Assembly: GCA_965204565.1 (NCBI GenBank)
Contig: CBDBEU010000005.1
Location: 1 to 64,000 of the forward strand
Direction of reading: 5' to 3'
DNA length: 64,000 nt
From: CBDBEU01 sp965204565
GTDB lineage: Bacteria > Pseudomonadota > Alphaproteobacteria > Rhizobiales > TMED25
The notes beneath the pieces are model-generated. The model worked only from the letters and a program-made list of their open reading frames with translations, made no database searches and was not told the DNA's origin. The translations under genes and the position numbers were made by a program. This document shows positions 8,787 to 17,949 of the stretch, piece after piece. Position 1 is the first letter of the stretch; each line of letters opens with the position of its first letter.

Positions 8787-9209
8787 CTAACCAACGATTT
8801 CGCTGTCATCGAAAAAGAAGTCGATTTCGATCTTGGCGTTGTCGGCGCTGTCGGAGCCATGGGCGGAATTTGCTTCGATATTCTCAGCGAAATCTTTGCG
8901 GATCGTGCCTTCGGCAGCTTCGGCCGGATTGGTCGCACCCATCACATCGCGATTGCGCTGCACCGCATCCTCGCCTTCAAGCACCTGCACCACCACAGGG
9001 CCGCAGGTCATGAATTCCACCAGACCGTCAAAAAACGGACGTTCGCGATGGACCGCATAAAAAGCCTCGGCGCGCTCGCGGGTCAGCTTCAGACGCTTTT
9101 GCGCCACCACCCTGAGCCCTGCGCTCTCCAGCCGGTCGATGATCTTGCCGGTGATATTGCGCCGGGTCGCATCCGGCTTGATGATTGAAAGTGTGCGTTC
9201 AGATGCCAT
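8787..9209 (-). CDS. ndk: Nucleoside diphosphate kinase
   Basis: 140 residues from MASERTLSIIKPDATRRN, the standard family start; an in-frame Met 15 codons upstream (9254) lacks family support. It transfers the gamma phosphate of ATP to NDPs through a phosphohistidine; the active-site His is in NSAHGSDS near the C-terminus, and KPDATRRN, RERPFFDGLVEFMTCGPVV and GATNPAEA are all present. Convergent with purN. Confidence 0.96.
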   Translation of the reverse strand: MASERTLSIIKPDATRRNITGKIIDRLESAGLRVVAQKRLKLTRERAEAFYAVHRERPFFDGLVEFMTCGPVVVQVLEGEDAVQRNRDVMGATNPAEAAEGTIRKDFAENIEANSAHGSDSADNAKIEIDFFFDDSEIVG

Positions 9210-9444
9210 CGGGCTCGGTCCATCCATTGAGTTGGTGCTGATTGCCGGTGCCACCGGCGGTCCGGCTTATAGTGGTGTGCGGTGATACCATCAAGCTTTG
9301 CCGCAGTGGCAGCCACATTTCAGCGGTTTCGCGCAACTGCACAATGCGCTAGAGCGTCCTGGATGCAAAAGCGTTTACATCCAACCTTTATTGAAACCGG
9401 GCTGAGCCGGCCTTGACGAGACACCCACCTATTCGCGCGATGAC

Positions 9445-11379
9445 ATGCTGCAAATCAGCAATCTGACATATCAGATCAATGGCCGACCCTTGTTCGATGG
9501 CGCCAGTGCGGCAATTGCGCGCGGCCACAAGGTGGGTCTGGTCGGACGCAACGGCTCCGGCAAAACTACCCTGCTGTCGCTGATTTCTGGTGAATTGACG
9601 CCTGATGAGGGGTCAATCGACATGCCGCGCAATGCGCGCATCGGAAAGGTGACGCAGGAGGCGCCCGGTGATGAGCGCAGTCTGATCGACTTCGTGCTGG
9701 AAGCCGACGAAGAGCGCGCAGACCTAATGGCGGAAGCTGAGCACGCGCAAGACCCGCATCACATTGCAGAAATCCAGGTGCGGCTGAGCGACATCGGTGC
9801 CCACGAAGCACCGGCACGTGCGGCAACGATCCTCGCCGGTCTGTGCTTTAACGAAGCAGCGCAGAAACGCACGCTTTCGAGCTTTTCCGGCGGCTGGCGC
9901 ATGCGGATTGCACTTTGCGCGCTGTTGTTTCGCGAGCCCGACCTGCTTCTGCTCGACGAGCCCACCAACTATCTCGACCTTGAAGGCGCGCTGTGGCTTG
10001 AGGCCTATCTGCGCCGCTACCGCCATACGGTGATCATTGTCAGCCATGACCGCGATCTTCTGAACGGCGCGGTGCAGTCGATCATCCATCTGGAGCGCAC
10101 CAAACTTGTCACCTATTCTGGCGGCTATGAAGGCTTTGAGCGCCAGCGGCGTGAGAACCAGGTGCAGCAGCTCAAACTCAAGAAGCGCCAAGATGCAGCG
10201 CGCCGGCACATGGAATCCTTTGTCGAACGCTTCAGGGCCAAGGCAACCAAGGCCCGGCAGGCGCAGAGCCGGCTAAAGGCGCTGTCGCGCATGCAACCGA
10301 TTCCCAATCTGGTTGAGGGCCGGATTATTCCGTTCCGCTTTGCCGGTCCGGACAAGGCATTGGCACCGCCGCTGATCCGTCTGGAAGGCATCTCGGCCGG
10401 CTATGGCACTGATACGGTGGTGCTTGACAATGTCGCGTTGCGTCTCGATCCGGATGACCGGATCGGGCTGATTGGCGCCAATGGTAATGGCAAGAGCACT
10501 TTCGCCAAGCTGCTGGCGGGCAGGATCGCGCCGCTTGGTGGCACAATGCTGACCGACCGGCGCATGGTGGCAGGCTATTTCGCCCAACATCAGTTGGATG
10601 AACTCAATGCTGGCCAGACCGCTTTCCAGCATCTGAGCGCGCTTATGAGTGAAGCGGGGGAAACGCAAGTGCGTGCCAAACTCGGCTTTTCCGGTTTTAC
10701 CGCGGCGATGGCCGACACGCCGGTGGGCACGCTGTCGGGCGGCGAGAAAGCGCGGCTGTTGCTGGCGATCGCATCACACGCAAAGCCGCATTTGCTGATT
10801 CTCGATGAGCCAACCAACCATCTTGATGTCGACAGCCGCGAATCCCTGGCACTGGCGCTTGGCGAATATGAAGGCGCTGTGATCTTGATCAGCCATGACC
10901 GACATCTGATCAACGCGGTCGCAGACCGGCTATGGCTGGTCGATCAGGGCACGGTCACACCATTTGACGGCGATCTTGATGATTATCGCGTGGCATTGTT
11001 CGACCAGCCGCGCAACCGCACTCAAGCTGACAAGAATGAAAAGGCGAATAGCGGCACCAAGCACGAAGATGCGGCAAGCCGCAGGCGCGAGGCAGCGGCG
11101 GCGCGGGCGCGCATCGCACCGCTGAAGCGAGCGGTGGAGCAGCAAGAAAAGCGCATTGAGATGCAAAAGCGCAATATTGCGTTGCTTGATGACCAACTCG
11201 CCGCCGGATCTCTTTATACGCGAGATCCCGATCGCGCGAGCGAACTGGCGCACCAGCGCGCTATCGCGGTGCGCGCACTTGGCGAGGCTGAAGATACATG
11301 GCTAAAAGCATCGGAACACTATGAATCTGCCAGAGACGGTGCTGAGGTGACAAACGATGGCGGTGCCAACCCATCGTGA
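9445..11379 (+). CDS. ABC-F family ATPase (Uup/EttA-like)
   Basis: 644 residues with two ABC domains and no membrane segment, so a soluble ABC-F protein acting on ribosomes or related targets. First domain: Walker A GRNGSGKTT at 34-42, signature SSFSGGWRMR, Walker B LLLLDEPTNYLDLEG. An interdomain linker rich in K/R/Q follows (QLKLKKRQDAARRHMESFVERFRAKATKARQAQSRLKAL), the P-site tRNA interaction motif region. Second domain: Walker A GANGNGKST, signature LSGGEKARLLLA, Walker B LLILDEPTNHLD. The C-terminal ~130 residues look like an Uup-type coiled-coil tail. Intact. Confidence 0.9.
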   Translation: MLQISNLTYQINGRPLFDGASAAIARGHKVGLVGRNGSGKTTLLSLISGELTPDEGSIDMPRNARIGKVTQEAPGDERSLIDFVLEADEERADLMAEAEHAQDPHHIAEIQVRLSDIGAHEAPARAATILAGLCFNEAAQKRTLSSFSGGWRMRIALCALLFREPDLLLLDEPTNYLDLEGALWLEAYLRRYRHTVIIVSHDRDLLNGAVQSIIHLERTKLVTYSGGYEGFERQRRENQVQQLKLKKRQDAARRHMESFVERFRAKATKARQAQSRLKALSRMQPIPNLVEGRIIPFRFAGPDKALAPPLIRLEGISAGYGTDTVVLDNVALRLDPDDRIGLIGANGNGKSTFAKLLAGRIAPLGGTMLTDRRMVAGYFAQHQLDELNAGQTAFQHLSALMSEAGETQVRAKLGFSGFTAAMADTPVGTLSGGEKARLLLAIASHAKPHLLILDEPTNHLDVDSRESLALALGEYEGAVILISHDRHLINAVADRLWLVDQGTVTPFDGDLDDYRVALFDQPRNRTQADKNEKANSGTKHEDAASRRREAAAARARIAPLKRAVEQQEKRIEMQKRNIALLDDQLAAGSLYTRDPDRASELAHQRAIAVRALGEAEDTWLKASEHYESARDGAEVTNDGGANPS

Positions 11380-11433
11380 ACACCGCCACGAAGTTCACGA
11401 ACGATGTGCGAGTGGTGTATGAGAGCGCCCATG

Positions 11434-12222
11434 CGCACCAATGCACTGGTCGTATTCATTTTTGGCCTTGCCGCGATATTGGCCTATCCGGCCTCGGCAC
11501 AGCTTGGCCCGGGCGATTTACAGCGTGCCTACGCGCTGACCGCCAATATGGCGGGTTGGGTGGCATTGCGCACTGCGATGAAGTTGGTCGTCGAAGATGC
11601 CGGCATTGCAGGCAGCAACGCCACCGAAACCGCCGATACGCTGGCGGTGCTGCTGGCGCTTGAGGATGGCAACGGACGGCTTGATGCGGTGATTGTCGGG
11701 GCGGCGCGCGCGGCGTTGACCGCACATGGGACACGCGATCCACAAATCGCCAAGCTTTTTGCCGAACAGGGCCTCTCATTCGGGCGCGCCAAGGCGGTTG
11801 CGTGCCTGGCATTCGGCCAGGCTCCTGAGCGGCGGGCGGGCATTGTCGAGCCATTGGACTTGTCTGAACATGACGTCCAGTCGTGCCCGCGAGCTTATGC
11901 ACAATTTCGCACTCACTGGCTCGCCAAAGCCTCATTACTGCGCAATCAGGCGGGCGGCTCATTCAAATCCGGACAAATCGAACTGGTGCCTGCGGGCGGC
12001 GCCATGGCTAGCGCCCGCGCGGTGCTGATCGCCGGGCGAACGCTTGATGAAGTGGCATCCTTCTACGCCAATGCCGTGAGCTATTCCGGACAAATCGCCA
12101 TCAGAGCGCTTGACTGCGAGCAGACACAAACGCTGGCTGAAATAGACGAAGTGCGGGTGTGCTACCGACTTGTCGGCGAACTCGCCTCGGGCATTGAACG
12201 CGGTATTGTCGCCGGCAGATAG
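11434..12222 (+). CDS. Exported hypothetical protein
   Basis: From MRTNALVVFIFGLAAILAYPASAQ the protein has a signal peptide with a plausible AxA cleavage site; an earlier Met at 11404 is possible but places ten extra residues before it. The mature part, about 240 residues, is Ala-rich with four cysteines and no motif I recognise. It sits alone between the ABC-F gene and holC on the opposite strand. Probably periplasmic. Confidence 0.6.
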   Translation, partial: RTNALVVFIFGLAAILAYPASAQLGPGDLQRAYALTANMAGWVALRTAMKLVVEDAGIAGSNATETADTLAVLLALEDGNGRLDAVIVGAARAALTAHGTRDPQIAKLFAEQGLSFGRAKAVACLAFGQAPERRAGIVEPLDLSEHDVQSCPRAYAQFRTHWLAKASLLRNQAGGSFKSGQIELVPAGGAMASARAVLIAGRTLDEVASFYANAVSYSGQIAIRALDCEQTQTLAEIDEVRVCYRLVGELASGIERGIVAGR

Positions 12223-12266
12223 TTTGGCACTCTGCCGGCGTGGCGCCTTACCGATATTCTGAAAAT

Positions 12267-12716
12267 TCAGGCCTGTTTGACCCAGCGCCCACTTTCGTCC
12301 TGCTTCCAATAGGTGACGTTGTGGCCGTTCTGCGCCGCCGCTCGCCAGTGCGAGCGGGCGCGCTCACGCTCTTCGGCGTCCTGACCGTTGAACAGATAGA
12401 CCGCTCGTTCATAGCCTGAAATGTCGCTGATTTCGGCGCCATCGACAAAAAAACGGACAGCCGCTTGGTTGGGGTTGTCATCGCCATCCGACAGATAGAC
12501 CGGCTGAAGCTGGGCATAACCGGTAGCTGCGGTACCATGGGCCAGAAAGGCCTCATCGCGGTAGGTCCACAGATAGGCATCAAGCACCTCGACGCGCTCG
12601 CGAGAAGCGGCCTGCACGACCGCGTTCCAGCCACGTTCAAGGCAGCGCTCAAGCAAGGATGTGAGGGCGCTCTCAAGACGTTGGCGGTCAAGTTCGTAGA
12701 AAAGAACCTCCGTCAT
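12267..12716 (-). CDS. holC: DNA polymerase III chi subunit
   Basis: 149 residues beginning MTEVLFYELDRQRLESALTSLLERCLERGWNAVV and containing DAYLWTYRDEAFLAHGTA and PVYLSDGDDNPNQAAVRFFVDGAEI, the canonical HolC sequence. Chi links the clamp loader to SSB during replication. The fragmentary pepA further upstream on the same strand is its usual alphaproteobacterial neighbour; here the two are separated by about 750 bp holding a broken membrane-protein gene in opposite orientation. Confidence 0.9.
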   Translation of the reverse strand: MTEVLFYELDRQRLESALTSLLERCLERGWNAVVQAASRERVEVLDAYLWTYRDEAFLAHGTAATGYAQLQPVYLSDGDDNPNQAAVRFFVDGAEISDISGYERAVYLFNGQDAEERERARSHWRAAAQNGHNVTYWKQDESGRWVKQA

Positions 12717-12782
12717 CAGTAAGTCGTGTCTATGCTGGGCCGCACAAGGTGACGCAAAGGCGCGGTCCCAGACCTCAGGCTC

Positions 12783-13482
12783 ATGTCAAATCTATTTCTC
12801 ATTGCATTTGCCAAGACGCTGCTTCTTGCGGGGATCATATTCTGGTTACCCCCGGTCCGTACCGGCCTGTTCAACAAGCTTGCCATCGCCTACGGAGTTG
12901 GCTCGATATTTGGCCTCGCCTTCTTTGCGCTTTTTTACATTCTCGTGCCGGCAATCGCCTATCACCATGAACTCACCTTCGCCTTTGTCACAGCCAATGT
13001 GGTACTTTCCTATGGGGCAACCGCAGCGACAGTAATGCTGTTGCCGTTCGATCTGAAACCGCGAAATCGGGAACTACCTCTCACCCTCGAGCGAGCCTAT
13101 TTTGCGACGACGATTGTGCTCGGTTTCGGCGCATTTACATTCACGCAAAGCGAATTTGTGCGCGCCTTTTCGACCGGCGTCATATTGATGTCGCTGGCTG
13201 AGATCGCAGCACTTGTACGCCTTCTCAGAGGGCCAGTGTCGCGCATGCTGCGCGGCGAATTCAAGCCGCTTGGCATAATCTTGGCCGCCTCAGCCCGGAT
13301 TGGGCGTGTTATACGAATGCCTCAATCTTGCATTCCCGGTCTGGGAATGGGTTACACTTGCCGGTCTACCTGCGGGCGCGGACATCGCAATCATGATGTC
13401 AGTGGGCTATATCGTTCTGATCCACCCGCTATTCGTGGTGACCAAGCTGTTGGTTACACACCCCGATCAATGTTTTTCATAG
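12783..13482 (+). pseudogene. Integral membrane protein, frameshifted
   Basis: From ATG 12783 (MSNLFLIAFAKTLLLAGIIFWL) the frame encodes five or six hydrophobic segments up to about 13300, where it becomes non-membrane-like (IGRVIRMPQSCIPGLGMGYTCR). A shift of one base at that point restores a sensible continuation (VLYECLNLAFPVWEWVTLAGLPAGADIAIMMSVGYIVLIHPLFVVTKLL) ending at 13482. The combined product would be about 230 residues. Family unknown. Its end overlaps the end of the pepA remnant, which runs convergently. One indel only, so a sequence error is possible. Confidence 0.55.
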
Positions 13483-14275
13483 TGCTCGGCGGTGGGGCGT
13501 TCGAGCAGGCGGACGCCAAAACCCGTGCCCCAACTGCGATTGATGTCGGTTTTTGGTGCATCCATCGCCACACCGGCAATATCGATATGCGCCAAGGGCG
13601 TATCGCCGACAAATCTGGCAAGAAACTGTGCCGCGGTGATCGCACCAGCACCGCGTCCACCAACATTTTTCATGTCTGCCACCGTCGAGTTGATGAGTTC
13701 ATCATATTCGCCGGCCAGCGGCATGCGCCAAACCTGCTCGCCAGTGGCGGTGCCGCAGGCGGCCAGCCTTTCGGCCAGGGCATCATCGCTGGCAAAAAAC
13801 CGGCGCGGTACTTGCCGAGTGCCATGACGATGGCGCCCGTAAGGGTTGCAAGAGCAATCATCGCCGCCAGTTTGAACCGTTCCCTGGCATAGTGAAGCAC
13901 GTCGGCCAGAACGAGCCGGCCTTCGGCATCGGTGTTCAAGACTTCAATTGTTTTGGCCAGACATGGGTGTGATCACATCGCCCGGGCGCACAGCATTGCC
14001 GTCGGGCATGTTCTCAACCAGACCCACAAGCCCAATGGCGTTGGCCTTGCGCGCAGCAAGTGCCTGCATCAGTCCGGCAACGCATGCGGCACCGGCCATG
14101 TCACCCTTCATCGAGCCCATGCCGGCAGAAGGCCTCAACGACAGGCCGCCTGAATCGAAAGTCACACCTTTGCCAACAGAGGTGATCGGCGTCTGTTTTC
14201 CTCCGCCGGCATAGTTCATCACCGCAATCATTGGTTCGCGACGGCTGCCGGCAACCACGGCAAGCAAGGCGCCCA
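13467..14275 (-). pseudogene. pepA: Leucyl aminopeptidase remnant (C-terminal catalytic half)
   Basis: From 14275 the minus strand reads MGALLAVVAGSRREP, then the metal-binding core VGKGVTFDSGG, MKGDMAGAACV, ENMPDGNAVRPGD. After a frame change near 13945 come NTDAEGRLVLADVL and TLTGAIVMALGKYRAG, and after a second near 13815 come GEYDELINSTVADMKNVGG, GAITAAQFL, FVGDTPLAHIDIAG and the end of the family. The N-terminal half is absent: upstream of MGALL the sequence switches within a few bases to an IS5 transposase. Truncation plus two frameshifts make it non-functional. It would normally precede holC. Confidence 0.88.
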
Positions 14276-14955
14276 TCGCCGTGCCGTCCGGGCGCGTCTT
14301 CCTGCGCCCTTGCTTGAGCGTCCAACGCGCGTCGCGATCCTTTTGCGCCGGTTTCCGGGGAATTGGCCTGCCAATCAGGCGGGCCCCCCGTTTCCATACC
14401 TCTATGCCCTTGACGATCTCCTTCCCGGCATCGGTCATGCGCCGGCGCGGGGGCCGCCACGATGGCGGCATCGACGATCTGCCCGCCCATGGCGAGATAT
14501 CCGGGCGAGATATCCGGCGTCCTTAAGATGCGCGTCTAACCGGGCGAAGAGTTTCTCCACTGTGCCGGTCCGCGCCCAGGGCTTCCCGGAATCGCCGGAT
14601 GGTCGTCTCGTCCGGCGCCCGCGCGCCATCATCGAGGCCGAGGAAACGGCCAAAGCTGCACCGGTCCATGATTTGCAACGTCGCCTGCGCATCCGACAGA
14701 CCGTAGAGCGCCTGGATCACCGGCGCCTTGAACATGAGGACCGGGTCCATCGGCGCCCGCCCGCCTTGCCTGCCATCGGAACGATCGAGCGTCGCATCCA
14801 ACTCTGGCCGGAAGAGCTAGCTCGAAGTCGATAACCCCGGCAGGCCGCTCCAGCGGGATCTCCCGCCTTCGATAACGCCGCGTAGCGCTCATCCGGATCG
14901 AACAACCCGCGCTGTGCAGCCATCGTACCCTCCGTCGCCGATATCCCCACGGGAT
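14269..14955 (-). mobile_element. IS5-family remnant: N-terminal and middle part of transposase
   Basis: Minus-strand fragments in several frames give RGLFDPDERYAALSKAGDP (from ~14910), RSDGRQGG with PMDPVLMFKAPVIQALYGLSD and DETTIRRFREALG (14801-14523), VEKLFARLDAHLKDAGYLA, MGGQIVDAAIVAAP, then DRDARWTLKQGRRKTRPDGTAMGA, where it runs into pepA. This is the N-terminal plus middle region of an IS5-type transposase; the catalytic C-terminal third is missing. About 220 bp (14269-14492) recur, in the same orientation and nearly unchanged, at 62272-62479. Confidence 0.75.
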
Positions 14956-15381
14956 CACGCCAACACGCTCAAAGCCAAGGGGTTTTCAGGGCGTCCGGGT
15001 GACGACGAAATCGGCAATCCCGGCGCGATATACGCCAGCGTCATCGTTTTCGATGTCCATCGATCCCCCACGACGATGGCCGTCATCCCGTGAATGTCGG
15101 TTTAACCATCACTGATGGTCTTGATCTTGCGTGAACTTTCGGCGCATCGGCATAATCACACGATGCATGCTGCAGGCGGCATGAGGCGGGCGATTTCGCG
15201 GAGTCTTGGTGAAAATTTCATGCCGGGATGCCGCAAAATGCGCATTTGGGCGCCATACTCGCTTTGAATCCGGCGCTGCTGGGGGCACGCTGGGAAGCGG
15301 CGGGCATCACACCAAATCGGCTATACTGGAAGGCGCGAAACCTCTTGCGCACCGCGGCATCCTCTGCGACCAAGGGGCACC
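14956..15381. other. Stretch without recognised gene
   Basis: About 425 bp between the IS5 remnant and aroC. I see no coding pattern that I trust on either strand. The right end must contain the aroC promoter and leader. Confidence 0.4.
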
Positions 15382-16465
15382 ATGTCGCACAACACATTCG
15401 GTCATCTGTTCCGCGTCACCACCTGGGGCGAGAGCCACGGGCCCGCAATAGGCTGCGTGGTCGATGGTTGCCCGCCGCTGATCGAGCTGGACGAGAGCGA
15501 CATTCAGGTCGAGCTCGACCGGCGCAAGCCCGGCCAGTCGCGCTTCACCACCCAGCGCAAGGAACCGGACGCGGTGCGCATCATGTCTGGCGTGGATGGC
15601 CAACGATGCCGGGCGCCAAGTGACAACCGGCACGCCGATCGCTTTGCAGATCGACAATGTCGACCAGCGCTCCAAGGACTATTCCAACATCGCCTCGGCC
15701 TACCGCCCGGGCCATGCGGACTACAACTACATCGCTAAATACGGCGTTCGCGACTTTCGCGGCGGCGGGCGCTCCTCGGCGCGCGAGACCGCGATGCGGG
15801 TGGCGGCGGGTGCGATTGCGCGCAAAATCCTTGACGACGTCACCATAAGGGGCGCGCTGATCCAGATCGGGTCGCACAAGATCGACCGGGCGCGCTGGGA
15901 CTGGGAGGAGACCGGGCTCAATCCGTTCTTCTCACCCGATGCGCAAATGGCGGCTCAATGGGCCGATTATCTCGACGGCATCCGCAAGGCCGGCTCGTCC
16001 ATCGGTGCGGTGATCGAAGTGGTGGCAGAGGGCGTCCCTGCGGGCCTTGGCGCGCCGGTTTATGGCAAGCTCGACCAGGATCTGGCATCGGCGATGATGT
16101 CGATCAATGCGGTCAAGGGCGTGGAGATCGGCGCCGGCATGGGTGCGGCGAAACTGACCGGCGAGCAAAACGTCGATGAAATGCGCGCCGGGGCGGATGG
16201 TCCGCAGTTCCTGTCGAACCACGCAGGCGGCGTGCTCGGCGGCATATCCACCGGCCAGCCGGTGGTGGTGCGTTTTGCGGTCAAGCCGACCTCGTCGATC
16301 CTGACGCCGCGGCGCACCGTGGATGAGGACGGCACCGAGACGGAAATCTCGACCAAGGGCCGCCACGATCCTTGCGTCGGCATCCGCGCGGTACCGATTG
16401 GTGAGGCGATGATGGCGCTGGTGCTGGCCGATCATCTGCTGCGCCACCGCGCGCAAGTCGGGTGA
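15382..16465 (+). pseudogene. aroC: Chorismate synthase, single frameshift
   Basis: Starts MSHNTFGHLFRVTTWGESHGPAIGCVVDGCPP, with the FMN/EPSP-binding N-terminus intact, and keeps frame through RRKPGQSRFTTQRKEPDAVRIMSGV. Near 15590-15600 it passes into the next frame and continues VTTGTPIALQIDNVDQRSKDYSNIASAYRPGHADY, GGGRSSARETA, GVLGGISTGQPVVVRFAVKPTSSI, RGRHDP-type KGRHDPCVGIRAVPIGEAM, to a normal C-terminus; total length about 361 aa. The enzyme makes chorismate from EPSP for all aromatic amino acids. As written it is disrupted, yet everything else is well conserved, so a base-call error or a recent mutation are both possible. Confidence 0.88.
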
Positions 16466-16468
16466 GGT

Positions 16469-17548
16469 TCAGAAAGCCTTTGCGAACACCATCACTTTGG
16501 ACAAGAACGCCGTCCATGAGGCGGTGAGTACAAGGCCTTGATCGGCAAAGCAGGCTTCAAGATCATCCTCGATATAGCTCAGATAATAGGGCTCGTTGAA
16601 CGAGCGCTCAAAGCCGTCGAGAATGCCGTCCCAGTCCGGCCGGTCACCGCGCTGCAGTGAATCGATCAGCACGAAAGGTGCGCCGGGTTTGAGCACCTGC
16701 GCTGCCTCGCGCGCGACATCACGGCGGACTTCCCCGGGTAGTTCGTGAAACAAGAAGATCGACACACCGGCATCGATTGCCTGATCGCCGAGCGGCAGCG
16801 CCTCGCCCGGTGCCTGCATCAGGCTCACGCCGCGCCAGGAGATCAGCGTGCGCTCGGCCTCGCGCAAATAGGTGGGCGAGAGATCAATGCCGATTGCGTT
16901 GATCGCCGGTAGCGCCTGCTTGGCCTGATGGATGAAGCGCCCGGTGCTGCAGCCAATGTCGACCAATGTGGCGTGGCGCTGGTCGAGCTTGGCGAAATGC
17001 TCAACCAGCGGTGCCAGCGCCTGGCGGCGCATGGCATTGGCGGCGCCGATAAACAGGGTCTCGACCTGGGTGTCATAGAGCTTTGCCGAGGTCTCGGTCA
17101 GATAGCCGCCCTGCTGGTAGTGAAAATCGGTGAGATAATAGTTGGGCAGCGCTTCGGCGCCGGGCAGTTGCGCGGGATCCGCACGCCCCTTACCGGCGCG
17201 GCGCGCGCCTGCCGGTTCGATATCGGCCAGAAAAGCGCGCAGCCTGACAATGCGGCGGGCGGGGCTGCCATCGCCATCGTCGGGCGCAGGATAAATGCCT
17301 TTTGCGATATTGGCGGCATCGCGGGCAAAAAGGCGCGCCAGATCGGCGAGAAGATCGGAAAAGGAAGGTGTAGGCTGGCACGGCGCGTCTTGCGTCTCAT
17401 TTGATGTCACTTCCGGCGCCCCCGGCGGCGGCGGAACGTTGCGCCCCGCCCTGCGGCCGGCGGCGCGGTGGCCCATATACCAGGCGATACGGGCTGATTG
17501 ACCGAGCGCATAGGCGCCAAGCTCCACCATGCCGGCTCGCCTTGTCAT
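16469..17548 (-). CDS. Class I SAM-dependent methyltransferase
   Basis: About 359 residues from MTRRAGMVELGAYALGQSARIAWYMGHR. A basic N-terminal segment and a linker come first; the SAM-binding motif I, VDIGCSTGRFIHQAKQ, is central, followed by INAIGIDLSPTYLREAER, a post-I acidic loop and FLFHELPGEVRRDVAREAAQVLKPGAPFVLIDS. The substrate is unknown; the closest general pattern is the UbiE/MenG-like fold. The start overlaps the stop of the tlyA remnant (ATGA at 17545-17548), so the two were a coupled pair. Intact. Confidence 0.75.
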   Translation of the reverse strand: MTRRAGMVELGAYALGQSARIAWYMGHRAAGRRAGRNVPPPPGAPEVTSNETQDAPCQPTPSFSDLLADLARLFARDAANIAKGIYPAPDDGDGSPARRIVRLRAFLADIEPAGARRAGKGRADPAQLPGAEALPNYYLTDFHYQQGGYLTETSAKLYDTQVETLFIGAANAMRRQALAPLVEHFAKLDQRHATLVDIGCSTGRFIHQAKQALPAINAIGIDLSPTYLREAERTLISWRGVSLMQAPGEALPLGDQAIDAGVSIFLFHELPGEVRRDVAREAAQVLKPGAPFVLIDSLQRGDRPDWDGILDGFERSFNEPYYLSYIEDDLEACFADQGLVLTASWTAFLSKVMVFAKAF

Positions 17549-17940
17549 GACTGCACCGCCACAATCAGCCATTCGCGATTGCCGGATTTGCCGGCCAGCG
17601 GCGAAGCCGTGTGGCCGGTGAGCTGCCAGCCGGATGCCTCCAGCCAGTTCGTGACATTTTCGAGCGCGCGCAGGCGCGCCGCCTCGTCACGCACCATGCC
17701 ATCCTTGCCGAACACCTGCGGCCCAAGTTCGAATTGCGGTTTGACCAGCGCCCCACCAGCCGCGTCTGATCGGTAGCGAGCGCCAAAGCGGCGGGCAGGG
17801 CTTTTGCAAGGCTGATGAAACTCACATCGGCGGCGTAGATGCGCGCGCGCGCCGCGTTCGAGCAGCGCCTGACAAAAACCGCCGGTCGAGGCACCAATAT
17901 CAAGCCGACATTCACGGGATATTGCCGATTTCGTCGTCAT
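17545..17940 (-). pseudogene. tlyA: TlyA-type rRNA 2'-O-methyltransferase, truncated and deleted
   Basis: Residual parts are LDIGASTGGF (SAM motif I), then in another frame ADVSFISLAKALPAALALATD, then back in the first frame LVKPQFELGPQVFGKDGMVRDEAARLRALENV and AGKSGNREWLIV, the TlyA C-terminus. The N-terminal S4 domain is gone: upstream is an IS1380 end. The roughly 50 codons normally found between GGF...RGAR and ADVSF are deleted, with the join in a GC-alternating run at about 17841-17856, so this is true decay and not only a base-call problem. The family methylates 16S and 23S rRNA. Confidence 0.8.
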
Positions 17941-17949
17941 CGGGACACA

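Noticed and set aside
15206..15623. Small genes upstream of and overlapping aroC
   Set aside because: They overlap the clear start of chorismate synthase in other frames and show no family features.
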